From: DLKC01 sp002478885
GTDB taxonomy: Bacteria; Bacteroidota; Bacteroidia; Chitinophagales; Chitinophagaceae
Direction of reading: 5' to 3'
Assembly: GCA_046329585.1 (NCBI GenBank)
Contig: JAXLUI010000002.1
Location: 1,860,001-1,924,000, forward strand
DNA length: 64,000 nucleotides
The notes under the pieces are model-generated. The model worked only from the letters and a program-made list of their open reading frames with translations, did not search any database and had not been told where the DNA came from. Shown one piece after another: positions 17,148 to 25,997 of the stretch. The position numbers and the translations under genes were made by a program. Every line of letters begins with the position of its first letter. Positions within the stretch are counted from its first letter, which is position 1.

Positions 17148-18749
17148 CTATGTTCCTTTGCACCGCGCAATACCCGCTTTAGCCTTCTGATCAAGAGAAT
17201 CTTTATAATCGTGATCTTTCATATTGATGCATTGCTGAAAATAACGGATCGCAAGGTCTTTCTTGCCTTCTTTCTCATAAATATACGCGATCTGCAACGC
17301 TGAGCGTGCCGCAAAATATTCCGTTCTCCCTTCGCCAAGGCGTATCGCAAGCAGGTACATGCCAACGGCTTCTTCATTACGGCCCAGGTCGTCATAAATC
17401 CGCCCCACGCGATAGGCAAATTCCAGTTTGTCTTCCGGTCTTTCAAAGTCGGCAGCACTCTTGCCGTTGAGCAGTTCCAGCGCTTCTTTACTATAACCAC
17501 CATCACTAAGCAGCCTGGCCTTCAGCAGCAAAGGATTTGGCCATGAGCCCGCTTTCGCTGCACGATCGGCCTGTTTATCAGCATCGCTTTGCGTATTACC
17601 TTTTGATATTACCAGTTTTCTTGTTGCCTCAGCTGCTTTCATATTGCCCTGCAGGTAATAACACCAGCTAAGTTTTTCCAATGCGTCTTTCACATAGAAC
17701 TTGCCCTTGAACTCGCTGTTGAACTGCTGAAAATAATAAATGGCTTCATTGGTTTGCAGGCGGCGCAGCCTGGTGTATGCCAGCTCAAAATCCCACACGG
17801 AAATATCGAGGTAATCCTTCGACTGGTTCCGCTTTTGTATAATGCTTGCCGCAAGATCATTTTTCTTATTATTCACTGCAAGATTTGCCGCCATATAAGC
17901 CAGCAGGTGGTTGTTCACAAGATCAAGCTTCTGCTGGTCAACATACCGGAACACTTTATCGGGGTCGTTCTGGATATAGAAAATAATATAGCAGTAGTAA
18001 AAGCTCACCTCATTAAAGAACAACCTTGCATAACTGTCCTGGCTCGCTACCAGTTGCTCAATAACAGCGATACCGTCTTTGATTGATCCCTTTATACCAA
18101 ACAAACCGGCCATCCATTTGTAGCCATCCGGGATAGTTCCTGCGGCCACGAGCATCGGGCCATAGAATACGTTATTAAGTACAAAGGAGGGAAAGTCTTT
18201 TTTATTTTGTTTTACCAGTGCAAATGCTTTTCTGAAATCCCAGCCGGCACTCCATTGCCTGCCAAATTTAATCTCCACGCAGGCACGCTGCATGTACAGG
18301 GTAGTGCGGCAGAAATTATAAAACGGTGAGTTATCAGGTCCTTCTTCCAGCTTATCAAGCCGGTCGCTAAAATGGCCCATAAGCCGGTCATAATCTTTGG
18401 GGTCTTCGTTAAAGAAAAGAATGTAAAAATCAATATAGCTATCCAGTATTTCGGGAATAAGGTTATCGGGATTTTCTTTTCTCGCCTGGTTAACCAATTG
18501 TTCGCCGGAGTCTAACTTCAAACTGTTGATCTGCTGGTAGGCACGCTGGCAGGTGAGGCTGAAATCGAATACTTTCTCCGCCGACGCGCCTGCATATAAC
18601 AGCAGGCAGGCTACCACGGCGATTATTTTGCTGAGCAGTGGTTTTAAACCTGCTCCCCCGCCGTTGTTGTTGCTGAAGTGTGCGACGCAACCGGTGCTTA
18701 ATGGTTGTTCTTCTGCATGGTCAACAAATATGGTATCGGATGTATTCAT
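17148..18749 (-). CDS. TPR-repeat protein with unusual repeat-encoded N-terminus
   Basis: About 533 residues. The mature part is a helical tetratricopeptide-type protein (for example AVGMYLLAIRLGEGRTEYFAAR and LAIRYFQQCINMKDHDYKDS), probably exported and acting as a scaffold; no enzyme motif. ATG 18749 is chosen: the longer frame would start inside the upstream gene's terminator. The hydrophobic signal (LLSKIIAVVACLLLYAGASA) begins only about 35 residues after this ATG. The residues between include GCVAHFS, read directly from repeat copy 11. A repeat has therefore landed in or displaced the original start region. Translation may actually start at a non-ATG codon nearer the signal. Neighbours recN and the zinc-ribbon gene are on the same strand. 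Confidence 0.75.
   Translation of the reverse strand: MNTSDTIFVDHAEEQPLSTGCVAHFSNNNGGGAGLKPLLSKIIAVVACLLLYAGASAEKVFDFSLTCQRAYQQINSLKLDSGEQLVNQARKENPDNLIPEILDSYIDFYILFFNEDPKDYDRLMGHFSDRLDKLEEGPDNSPFYNFCRTTLYMQRACVEIKFGRQWSAGWDFRKAFALVKQNKKDFPSFVLNNVFYGPMLVAAGTIPDGYKWMAGLFGIKGSIKDGIAVIEQLVASQDSYARLFFNEVSFYYCYIIFYIQNDPDKVFRYVDQQKLDLVNNHLLAYMAANLAVNNKKNDLAASIIQKRNQSKDYLDISVWDFELAYTRLRRLQTNEAIYYFQQFNSEFKGKFYVKDALEKLSWCYYLQGNMKAAEATRKLVISKGNTQSDADKQADRAAKAGSWPNPLLLKARLLSDGGYSKEALELLNGKSAADFERPEDKLEFAYRVGRIYDDLGRNEEAVGMYLLAIRLGEGRTEYFAARSALQIAYIYEKEGKKDLAIRYFQQCINMKDHDYKDSLDQKAKAGIARCKGT
18675..18692 (+). repeat. Dispersed repeat copy 11, inside coding sequence
   Basis: GAAGTGTGCGACGCAACC lies within the 5' coding region of the TPR gene (antisense orientation), encoding GCVAHFS. 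Confidence 0.75.
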
Positions 18750-18760
18750 TCGCCGGCCGA

Positions 18761-18796
18761 AAATAAAAAAGGATGCCGACATGAGCACCCTTTCTT
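18761..18796 (-). terminator. Terminator of the zinc-ribbon gene
   Basis: Minus-strand AAAGGGTGC / GCATCCTTT stem (one G-T pair) followed by a run of six T, 27 bp past the stop at 18823 and just before ATG 18749 of the TPR gene. Confidence 0.7.
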
Positions 18797-18822
18797 AAAG
18801 CTTTATTATAGTTTAACACTGT

Positions 18823-19578
18823 TTATTTCACTTCCGTGCTGGCATTCAGGTCATCATCTACCAGTATACGGCCGCAGTTTTCGCAGATCATTATTTTCTT
18901 GCGTTGGCGGATTTCGCTTTGTCTCTGCGGGGGAATGGCGTTAAAGCAGCCACCGCAGGCATCTCTTTCAACCGGCACAACAGCGAGACCATTGCGGTAG
19001 CTGTTACGGATGCGGTCATAAGAATACAGCAGGCGGTCGTCGGTTGACTTACGTGCTGTTTCAGCGAGATCAGCAAAATGTTTTTCCTCTTTTTCTGTCT
19101 CAAGAATAATCTTATCCAGTTCACCTTTTTTATGTGCGAGTGTGGCCTCTCTTGTAGCGATTTGTTTTCTCACAGATTCGAGCGCCCTTGCTTTGTCGGC
19201 AAGTTCTTCATTCGCATCGCGGATATGTTTTTCAGCGAGCTTGCCTTCAAGCTGCTGCATTTCTATTTCTTTGTTGATTGCTTCAAATTCGCGGCTGTTC
19301 TTTACGGCTTCGCTTTGCTTCTCGTATTTCTTTACGAGTTCAGCAGATTCTTTTATCGCATTTTTCTTCTGCTCAATAAACTCGGTAATGCCGTTGATCT
19401 CTTCTTCCACACGTGTTCTGCGGCTGTTAAGACCCGTAAGCTCATCTTCCAGGTCGCTCACTTCCATCGGAAGTTCACCCTTCAAAATTTTGATCTCATC
19501 AAGCTTGGAGTCGATCTTTTGCAGCTTAACAAGTGAAGATAATTTTTCTTCAACCGAATAATCTTTTACTGATGCCAT
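18823..19578 (-). CDS. C4-type zinc-ribbon, coiled-coil protein (COG1579 family)
   Basis: A 251-residue cytosolic protein. Residues about 15-185 form a long coiled coil of Lys/Glu/Leu heptads. The C-terminus carries a zinc ribbon with two CxxC knuckles: CGGC in RDACGGCFNAIPPQ and CENC in IMICENCGRILVDD. This arrangement defines the COG1579 family, thought to bind nucleic acid or act in stress-linked RNA metabolism; its molecular role is not settled. The neighbouring Nif3-like gene lies 124 bp upstream on the same strand, a combination I recall as common in Bacteroidota. Confidence 0.88.
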   Translation of the reverse strand: MASVKDYSVEEKLSSLVKLQKIDSKLDEIKILKGELPMEVSDLEDELTGLNSRRTRVEEEINGITEFIEQKKNAIKESAELVKKYEKQSEAVKNSREFEAINKEIEMQQLEGKLAEKHIRDANEELADKARALESVRKQIATREATLAHKKGELDKIILETEKEEKHFADLAETARKSTDDRLLYSYDRIRNSYRNGLAVVPVERDACGGCFNAIPPQRQSEIRQRKKIMICENCGRILVDDDLNASTEVK

Positions 19579-19647
19579 ATATCTGATTGTAGTTTTATAA
19601 CCAATTTAAGGAGTATAGTGAACCCGGCGTTCCGCCCTTTTCCCGTC

Positions 19648-19676
19648 TTCGTTGCGTCGCACCCTTGTACTCCCGG
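19648..19676 (-). repeat. Dispersed repeat copy 12
   Basis: GTTGCGTCGCACCCTTGTAC at 19651-19670, between the Nif3-like and zinc-ribbon genes. Confidence 0.85.
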
Positions 19677-19701
19677 ATATCTGTGCGACCAAATACAGCT
19701 C

Positions 19702-20796
19702 TCACGAATAGTAAACCGGGTTGGTTCTTACTTCCGTTTTGAGGACGGCAAAGGTAGGGAAATTAGCTTTTAAAATATCAAACAGCAAATCAATGGTAAA
19801 CTGCTCGCTTTCCCAGTGGCCGATATCGGCAAAAACGATCCGGTCATTGGCATCGAAAAATTCGTGGTATTTCACATCGGCCGTTACGTAAAAGTCAGCC
19901 CCGGCGCTGATTGCACGGCTTACCAAAAAGCTGCCGGCCCCGCCGCAAAGCGCCACTCTTTTAACGGGTTTTTCCAGTAACGCGGTGTGCCTTACCACAG
20001 AAAGTCCAAAAGCCAGCTTCAGTTCTGCCAGGAATTCCGGACCCGTACAGGCTACCGGCAACTCACCCACAAGTCCGCTACCCGCCAGTTGGTTTTCATT
20101 GGCCATCGGAACAACATCATAAGCCACCTCTTCGTAAGGATGGGCATTTTTCATTGCGGCAACCAATTGGTTTTGCAGGTAGGCGGGAAAAATGACCTCT
20201 ATTTTTGTTTCAGGCTCTTCATGCCGCTTGCCAATCTCACCGAGAAAAGGATTGGCTGCTTCCCCTGCTTTATACGTGCCTGTTCCGTTCACGTTAAAAC
20301 TACACTCACTGTAATTGCCGATATGGCCTGCACCGGCGGCGAAGATGGCTGACCTCAATTCTTCGGCATGACCGGAAGGGACAAAAGTTGCCAGTTTCAT
20401 TAACAGGCCCGCTTTAGGAGCAAGTATTTTCCTGTTGACCAATCCCAGCATATCGGCCATTTTATGGTTTACCCCGGTATGAACATTATCAAGATTGGTA
20501 TGAATGGCATAAATGGCAATATCATTTTTAATGGCGGCGATCACCGCTTTTTCTACATAATTCTTCCCGGTGATCCTTTTCAGGCCGCTGAATATAATGG
20601 GATGGTGTGCCACAACCAGGTTACAGTTCCTTGACTTCGCTTCAAGTATCACCGCTTCCGTGGCGTCAAGCGCGCAAATAATTCCCGAACATTCCCAGCC
20701 CGGGTTGCCTGTCAGCAGTCCGGCATTGTCATAAGATTCCTGGTAAGCAGGCGGCGCTATTTTTTCCAGCACTTCCATAATGGCTGCGATCTTCAT
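19702..20796 (-). CDS. Nif3-like dinuclear metal-centre protein
   Basis: A 364-residue protein of the Nif3/YbgI (NIF3, DUF34) family, hexameric by family knowledge. Metal ligands are visible in VVAHHPIIFSG (H64, H65), AIHTNLDN (about 98-104) and near the C-terminus in FADIGHWESEQF. It is the long form: the middle (about 130-235) carries the inserted CutA-like domain (KLATFVPSGHAEELRSAIF ... NAHPYEEVAYDVVP). The biochemical role remains unclear; GTP cyclohydrolase-like and metallochaperone roles have been suggested. First gene of a likely cluster with the zinc-ribbon gene. Confidence 0.93.
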   Translation of the reverse strand: MKIAAIMEVLEKIAPPAYQESYDNAGLLTGNPGWECSGIICALDATEAVILEAKSRNCNLVVAHHPIIFSGLKRITGKNYVEKAVIAAIKNDIAIYAIHTNLDNVHTGVNHKMADMLGLVNRKILAPKAGLLMKLATFVPSGHAEELRSAIFAAGAGHIGNYSECSFNVNGTGTYKAGEAANPFLGEIGKRHEEPETKIEVIFPAYLQNQLVAAMKNAHPYEEVAYDVVPMANENQLAGSGLVGELPVACTGPEFLAELKLAFGLSVVRHTALLEKPVKRVALCGGAGSFLVSRAISAGADFYVTADVKYHEFFDANDRIVFADIGHWESEQFTIDLLFDILKANFPTFAVLKTEVRTNPVYYS

Positions 20797-20843
20797 ATTT
20801 GCAAGATAAGGAAAGCTTCAGGCCAAAAGAGCGGATAGGCTGC

Positions 20844-23408
20844 CTAATCATTAAACCTTAGCTTGCCACCCAGCAACCCGCCAAAACCGATCCGCAGAGC
20901 GATCTGACCCTTTTGGCCATTCAGGTAAGAACCTACCACATCAAAACGGAACGTCTTCAAAATATTTTCGAGCCCCGCTGAAACTTCGTAATAGTTATTG
21001 CTGCCGTTTACATAAAACGCATTGCCCGCTGCAACAAGATTCCAGTTGAGGCGCTTGAACAAAGGAATTTTATTGGTCAGTAACCCGTTGAAATGATGCT
21101 CGGCATGCGCGGTCATATAAAACGAAGCGGTGGTGCTGTTGGCATAATAAGGTGCAGCCTGGAAGCTGTTGAGATATGCGCTGGCAAAAATAGTCTGGTT
21201 ACCGTTAAAGTGCCGGTAGTCTTGAACAAACACTGACTTTGTGTTAAAAAACCCGCCAACATCAATGCGGTATTTAAACTGTCCGGCGAGTTTAAAATTA
21301 GCGTCATCGGCAATGGAGAAATTCCATTTGTCGAAGTCAACATCGCTGCCCAAAATATTGTTGACCCCTTTCTGGTAACTGAGTTTGAATGTTGGATATT
21401 TCGATCCCAATGGAACACGGCTCCTCGGGTACTGGATAAATTTCTGGCCGGGCTGGTACTCAATATCCGCCGACACGATCAATGCCTGGTGCCGCTGAAA
21501 TTGCTCACTCAGCAACTCTGTCGGGTAGTTAGGTGTAAATTTCTGCGGGTCATATTTGATCACAGAATAATCGGTCGTGTTTTCTATTGGCAGCCTGTTT
21601 TCATACAACAAATTAAAACCATAGCGAATATCATTTTGCGTTCTTGCACGGTAGTCCACCGAACCAAAATAATTTTCATACAGTTTCATGTAGTTGTGGT
21701 TAAAGAACAGCGTATAAATGCTGTTAAGCAAAGGGCCGATCGGTTCATCTTTATTAAACTGGCTAACGCGTTTACCACCGCTTAATGTCCATCTTGCCCG
21801 GCGAAAATTATTCGCCTGCTCATTATCCTCGTCGTCAGCCCCACCCGGGTTCCAGTGGAAGAATTGCCTGTGCAGGCTAACCGTTGCCCACGCGTTAAAA
21901 TGCGTATTACTGAATCCGTAACGAAGATGCGGCGTAAAGCTTATTTCCTTTTTTATTCCCGGCAAAGCCCTGTTGATCGTGGCTTCCGCATTTGCCGCGA
22001 TGCCTTCGACTGTATTGTATTGAAGCTGCTTTAGCAAGGGTTCCCAACGCACCGATGTCCATTTTTTCGGGTCGTAGTTGGATCGCGTAAAGCCGTTCCA
22101 GAGAATATTCCCGGCAGAGATGCGGCCTTGCTTTTTACGCAGCGAATCAATGTTTCGCTTTGACCACGCCGAGTCTTTCTGAAACTGGTAAATACTGTCT
22201 TTTACTTTGTAGTCTTTTATTTCTTCCGGCTCCAGGGGAACAGGCCTTATCGAATCCCAGAATGTTTTTGGCTTCTTATTCACACCGGTGTCGTAAGCCA
22301 CCACCACGTTGTTAAAGTATTTTTTGGAGAAAGCAGGATCCAGGTCGTACTTGTTGAACACATTAACAAAATTACCGATGGCATCAATGCCCAAAAGATT
22401 AAATGTAAAATAGACGACCTGGTCTTTTGTGCGCCACACATCATTGCCAACCGGCATTTGTATCTGTTTGATCTTTACTGTATCGAGCAGTTCAAGCTGT
22501 GATTCTTTTGTAAGCATCAGGTCAAGGCTGTGAATGCGCCATTCGCCTTCGGTGATGTTGATGGTGCCAGTGAATAATGGCTCATATTTTCTTTTTGGCG
22601 TAACCTGTATCTGGTGTATCTCTTTCCCTTCTTCAAAGAAGGAGCCGAGGTAATGATATTTGTAAAAGCCCAAAGCCCCATCAGCAATGGGTGAAACATA
22701 ACCACGTGGCGCAAATTGGTCGGTGAGCACGTTCACATTATTTTCATAAAAATTGATGAACGTAGGGAAGTTAAAACCATAGCCATTCGAACCGCTCTCT
22801 CTTCCTGAAACAACTTCCAGTTTTATTTTATCCGGCTTCTTAAAAGCGATATTTGTGATGGACTCTGATAAATAAATGATGCCTTTCCCTGCCGAATCAA
22901 CTCCCATATCCTTTCTCGCCGATGAATCGATCTTTTGCCCGAAAACACGTTTAGGGAGTTTCCTTGTTTTCATCAGGGTTTTAATATAGGCTTCACAGGT
23001 AAATGAGTCAAGCGGCGAGCGGTATTCAGGGCGCTTCTTTATGGCATTGCGGATAATCTCATAGGCAGGATCTTCAGCGCCCGATTTCACCACAACGTCA
23101 TTCAATTGCAGTTGTTGTGGTTCCAGTTCGAAATTAAGCTGCATGTCTTCAGCAGTAACATGCACTTTCTTTTGCAGCCTTGTATAGCCCACATACTGCA
23201 CAACAATAGTATAGTCGCCCGGTTTCAGTTCCAGGAAATATTTGCCTTCCTGGTTAGCCGTAGTGCCTTTCGAAGTTTCTTTAACAAGTACCGATGCAAA
23301 CGGAAGTATAGCACCCTTATTATCGCTGATAACGCCGCTTACCCGGCCTGCAAAAGCGAGGCTGCAACAACAGGCGGCAATAAGTGACAGGAGTAGATTT
23401 TTTTGCAT
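20844..23408 (-). CDS. DUF5686 outer-membrane protein with carboxypeptidase-like N-domain
   Basis: About 854 residues. ATG 23408 starts a clear signal peptide (MQKNLLLSLIAACCCSLAFA); the longer frame only adds sequence read from repeat copy 13. Residues about 22-100 form a CarboxypepD_reg-like beta-sandwich (GVISDNKGAILPFASVLVKE ... GDYTIVVQYVGYTRLQK). The rest is the DUF5686 region, rich in aromatic beta strands and ending with LRIGFGGLLGGKLRFND, consistent with an outer-membrane beta-barrel. A function is not established; family members sit among cell-envelope genes. Monocistronic or leading the nif3 cluster (47-bp gap). Confidence 0.87.
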   Translation of the reverse strand: MQKNLLLSLIAACCCSLAFAGRVSGVISDNKGAILPFASVLVKETSKGTTANQEGKYFLELKPGDYTIVVQYVGYTRLQKKVHVTAEDMQLNFELEPQQLQLNDVVVKSGAEDPAYEIIRNAIKKRPEYRSPLDSFTCEAYIKTLMKTRKLPKRVFGQKIDSSARKDMGVDSAGKGIIYLSESITNIAFKKPDKIKLEVVSGRESGSNGYGFNFPTFINFYENNVNVLTDQFAPRGYVSPIADGALGFYKYHYLGSFFEEGKEIHQIQVTPKRKYEPLFTGTINITEGEWRIHSLDLMLTKESQLELLDTVKIKQIQMPVGNDVWRTKDQVVYFTFNLLGIDAIGNFVNVFNKYDLDPAFSKKYFNNVVVAYDTGVNKKPKTFWDSIRPVPLEPEEIKDYKVKDSIYQFQKDSAWSKRNIDSLRKKQGRISAGNILWNGFTRSNYDPKKWTSVRWEPLLKQLQYNTVEGIAANAEATINRALPGIKKEISFTPHLRYGFSNTHFNAWATVSLHRQFFHWNPGGADDEDNEQANNFRRARWTLSGGKRVSQFNKDEPIGPLLNSIYTLFFNHNYMKLYENYFGSVDYRARTQNDIRYGFNLLYENRLPIENTTDYSVIKYDPQKFTPNYPTELLSEQFQRHQALIVSADIEYQPGQKFIQYPRSRVPLGSKYPTFKLSYQKGVNNILGSDVDFDKWNFSIADDANFKLAGQFKYRIDVGGFFNTKSVFVQDYRHFNGNQTIFASAYLNSFQAAPYYANSTTASFYMTAHAEHHFNGLLTNKIPLFKRLNWNLVAAGNAFYVNGSNNYYEVSAGLENILKTFRFDVVGSYLNGQKGQIALRIGFGGLLGGKLRFND

Positions 23409-23512
23409 AGTGTTATGCAAACGAAAATAGATAGCCGGCTTCACTAAGCATGACCATGTATAAACATTAACATATAATTTGGGCCCGGCTGCTGTGGAGG
23501 CATTGGGCTTTG

Positions 23513-23558
23513 CTTTCGCGACAGTGCCGGCTGATCCGGCCTCGCACGCTTGTGCGTT
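23513..23558 (-). repeat. Dispersed repeat copy 13 (hairpin-insert form B)
   Basis: TTTCG, insert with GCCGGCTGATCCGGC, then TCGCACGCTTGTGCG. Lies between the divergent DUF5686 and PLP-enzyme genes. Confidence 0.8.
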
Positions 23559-23623
23559 GGTGCCATTACGCATCAATTAAAATAGGCTGATAACTTCGCC
23601 CGAAAGATCGTGCACAGCTTTAC

Positions 23624-23631
23624 TACATTTG
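23624..23631 (+). promoter_or_regulatory. Possible -7 promoter element, near-leaderless
   Basis: TACATTTG fits TAnnTTTG but ends only four bases before ATG 23636, so the message would be leaderless. No convincing -33 box. Confidence 0.25.
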
Positions 23632-23635
23632 TTTT

Positions 23636-24490
23636 ATGGCAGGCAATTCCTTTTTAAATTATAACGGCAAAATATACAGGTCAGATAAATTGCTTATCTC
23701 ACCCGACAACCGCTCCTTCCGATATGGCGATGGATTTTTTGAGACCATGAAAATAGTCAATGGAAAAATCGCATTAAGCAACTACCATTTCGAAAGATTG
23801 TTTGCTTCGCTCGAACTGCTGCAGTTTGATAAGCCTGGCTACTTAACCGCTGAATACCTGCTGAACCAGGTGACTGAACTTGCTGCTAAGAATTACCACA
23901 ACAAATCGGGAAGAATAAGGCTAACCATTTTTCGTGGCAACGGCGGCCTGTATGATGCCGAAAATCATTTTCCCAACTGGCTGATACAAACCTGGCAGCT
24001 GAACCCGCAGGTGAATGTATTCAACGAGAATGGCCTGGTCATTGACATATTCAAAGATGCAAAGAAGACTGGTGATAATTACAGTCATGTAAAGAGTAAC
24101 AATTACCTGTGTTATGTCATGGCCGCCTTATGGGCGAAGAAACATCACCTGAACGACGCGCTGGTATTAAACAGCTATAACCGTATAGCAGATGCAACCA
24201 TCGCGAATGTTTTTATTGTAAAAGATGGCGCTGTAAAAACACCGGCCCTCAACGAAGGCTGTGTGAGCGGTGTAATGCGCAGGCACCTGCTGAAGTGCAT
24301 GCGCGAAGAAAATATTCCGGTTGAAGAAACACAGATCGAAACACGGGATGTACTAGACGCATCGGAGTTGTTTTTGACAAACGGCGTATATGGCATTAAG
24401 TGGGTGCACAGCTGTGGGCAATATCATTACACGAATCAATCGGCAGAAAGGCTGTATAAGCAGTTTGTGGAACCTTTGGCTGGCTTGTAG
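23636..24490 (+). CDS. Class IV PLP enzyme (aminodeoxychorismate lyase / branched-chain aminotransferase-like)
   Basis: A 284-residue fold-type IV PLP protein, cytosolic. The Schiff-base lysine is K153 in HVKSNNYLCYVMA. The conserved N-terminal SFRYGDGFFETMKI and the phosphate-binding GCVSGVMRRHLL are present. The usual Glu of this family near the cofactor nitrogen is Asp in RIADATIANVF. PabC lyases (p-aminobenzoate synthesis) and branched-chain aminotransferases share all these motifs, so I do not assign one. A photolyase gene follows 144 bp downstream, with repeat copy 14 between them. Confidence 0.85.
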   Translation: MAGNSFLNYNGKIYRSDKLLISPDNRSFRYGDGFFETMKIVNGKIALSNYHFERLFASLELLQFDKPGYLTAEYLLNQVTELAAKNYHNKSGRIRLTIFRGNGGLYDAENHFPNWLIQTWQLNPQVNVFNENGLVIDIFKDAKKTGDNYSHVKSNNYLCYVMAALWAKKHHLNDALVLNSYNRIADATIANVFIVKDGAVKTPALNEGCVSGVMRRHLLKCMREENIPVEETQIETRDVLDASELFLTNGVYGIKWVHSCGQYHYTNQSAERLYKQFVEPLAGL

Positions 24491-24529
24491 CGCTGCTGTC
24501 GTTAGCATATTGACCGGTTATGCTTTACA

Positions 24530-24552
24530 GCTGAAGTGTGCGACGCAACAAC
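24530..24552 (+). repeat. Dispersed repeat copy 14
   Basis: GCTGAAGTGTGCGACGCAAC, 40 bp past the stop of the PLP-enzyme gene. Confidence 0.8.
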
Positions 24553-24634
24553 AGCTGCCAAAAGATATACCGCCCGGTTCAAAATGCTTCAACTTTTCTT
24601 CTTTAAAATTGTTTAGTCAGGCAAAGATTTGAAT

Positions 24635-25945
24635 ATGCAGAAGGTCAGCATCATGTGGTTCAGGAGAGATTTGCGTTTACACGACAATGCAGCATTATAC
24701 CATGCCCTGAAAAGCAGGAACCCGGTTTTGCCCGTTTTTATTTTTGATACCAATATTCTCGATGACCTGGAAGATAAAAAAGACAGGCGTGTGGAATTTA
24801 TTTATGCGGTGCTCGTGGCAATGCAGGAGCAACTGAATGCGCTGGGCAGTACGATGAACGTCTGGTATGGAAAGCCATTGGAAGTTTACCGCTCCATTTT
24901 AACAACCTACGCGGTAGAGCAGGTTTTTACCAACCATGATTACGAACAATACGCGATCGATCGTGATGAAGCCGTCGCTGCCTTATTAAAAGAACACGGC
25001 GCATCATTTCATACTTACAAAGACCATGTGCTGCTGGAGAAAGAGGAAGTGTTGAAAGATGACAGCAGCCCTTACACGGTATTTACGCCATACAGCAGGA
25101 AATGGAAGGCGGTGTTGAACGATTTTCATTTAAAGCCTTATCCTGTTGAAAAATACTTTGACCATTTCTATAAGCAGCCTGAAATGGAAATGCCTTTGCT
25201 GCAAAGCATGGGGTTTGAAAGCACAGGCGAATCTTTTCCGTCAAAAGAGACACGGAAAGATATTGTGCGGCAGTATAAGGAGCGGCGTAATTTTCCGGCA
25301 GTGCATGGCACCAGCAGGCTGGGCGTGCATTTACGCTTTGGCACGATCAGTATTCGCGAACTGGCAGGCACAGCCCAATCACTTAGTGAAACTTACCTGA
25401 ACGAACTGGTATGGCGCGATTTTTACCAGGCGATTCTCTGGCATTTCCCGCACGTACGCAGGGGCGAATCGTTCAAAAAGGAATACGACAAGATCGGGTG
25501 GCGCAACAATGAAACGGAATTTAAAGCATGGTGCGAAGGCCGCACCGGCTACCCCATTGTTGATGCCGGCATGCGTGAATTAAACGCCACGGGGTTCATG
25601 CATAACCGGGTGCGCATGATCACGGCCTCTTTTCTCACCAAACACTTGCTTATCGACTGGCGCTGGGGCGAGGCATACTTTGCAAAAAAGTTGCTGGACT
25701 ATGATTATGCGGCAAACAATGGTGGCTGGCAATGGGCTGCCGGCAGCGGTTGTGATGCGGCTCCTTATTTCAGGGTATTTAACCCAACGCTGCAAACGGA
25801 AAAATTCGACAAGGATTTAAAATATATACGCAAATGGGTGCCAGAACTGGAAAGCTTTGATTATCCAAGGCCGGTCGTTGATCATGATACGGCAAGAAAA
25901 AGAGCCATTGAAGTGTATAGCAAAGCAGTAAAGAAAGCCTATTGA
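24635..25945 (+). CDS. phrB: Deoxyribodipyrimidine photolyase (class I)
   Basis: Light-driven FAD enzyme repairing UV-induced cyclobutane pyrimidine dimers; about 436 residues. The N-terminal antenna domain begins VSIMWFRRDLRLHDN. The C-terminal FAD domain carries YLNELVWRDFYQAILWHFP, the conserved GYPIVDAGMRELNATGFMHN and NNGGWQWAAGSGCDAAPYF, whose tryptophans serve electron transfer and substrate binding. ATG 24635 is chosen over a TTG two codons earlier. Cryptochrome function cannot be excluded by sequence alone, but the motif set is that of CPD photolyases. It appears to be a single gene. Confidence 0.94.
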   Translation: MQKVSIMWFRRDLRLHDNAALYHALKSRNPVLPVFIFDTNILDDLEDKKDRRVEFIYAVLVAMQEQLNALGSTMNVWYGKPLEVYRSILTTYAVEQVFTNHDYEQYAIDRDEAVAALLKEHGASFHTYKDHVLLEKEEVLKDDSSPYTVFTPYSRKWKAVLNDFHLKPYPVEKYFDHFYKQPEMEMPLLQSMGFESTGESFPSKETRKDIVRQYKERRNFPAVHGTSRLGVHLRFGTISIRELAGTAQSLSETYLNELVWRDFYQAILWHFPHVRRGESFKKEYDKIGWRNNETEFKAWCEGRTGYPIVDAGMRELNATGFMHNRVRMITASFLTKHLLIDWRWGEAYFAKKLLDYDYAANNGGWQWAAGSGCDAAPYFRVFNPTLQTEKFDKDLKYIRKWVPELESFDYPRPVVDHDTARKRAIEVYSKAVKKAY

Positions 25946-25997
25946 TCCTGGCAACTCCGGCCAAAACACAAAGCGCATTGATGGCAGCCGGAGGCTT

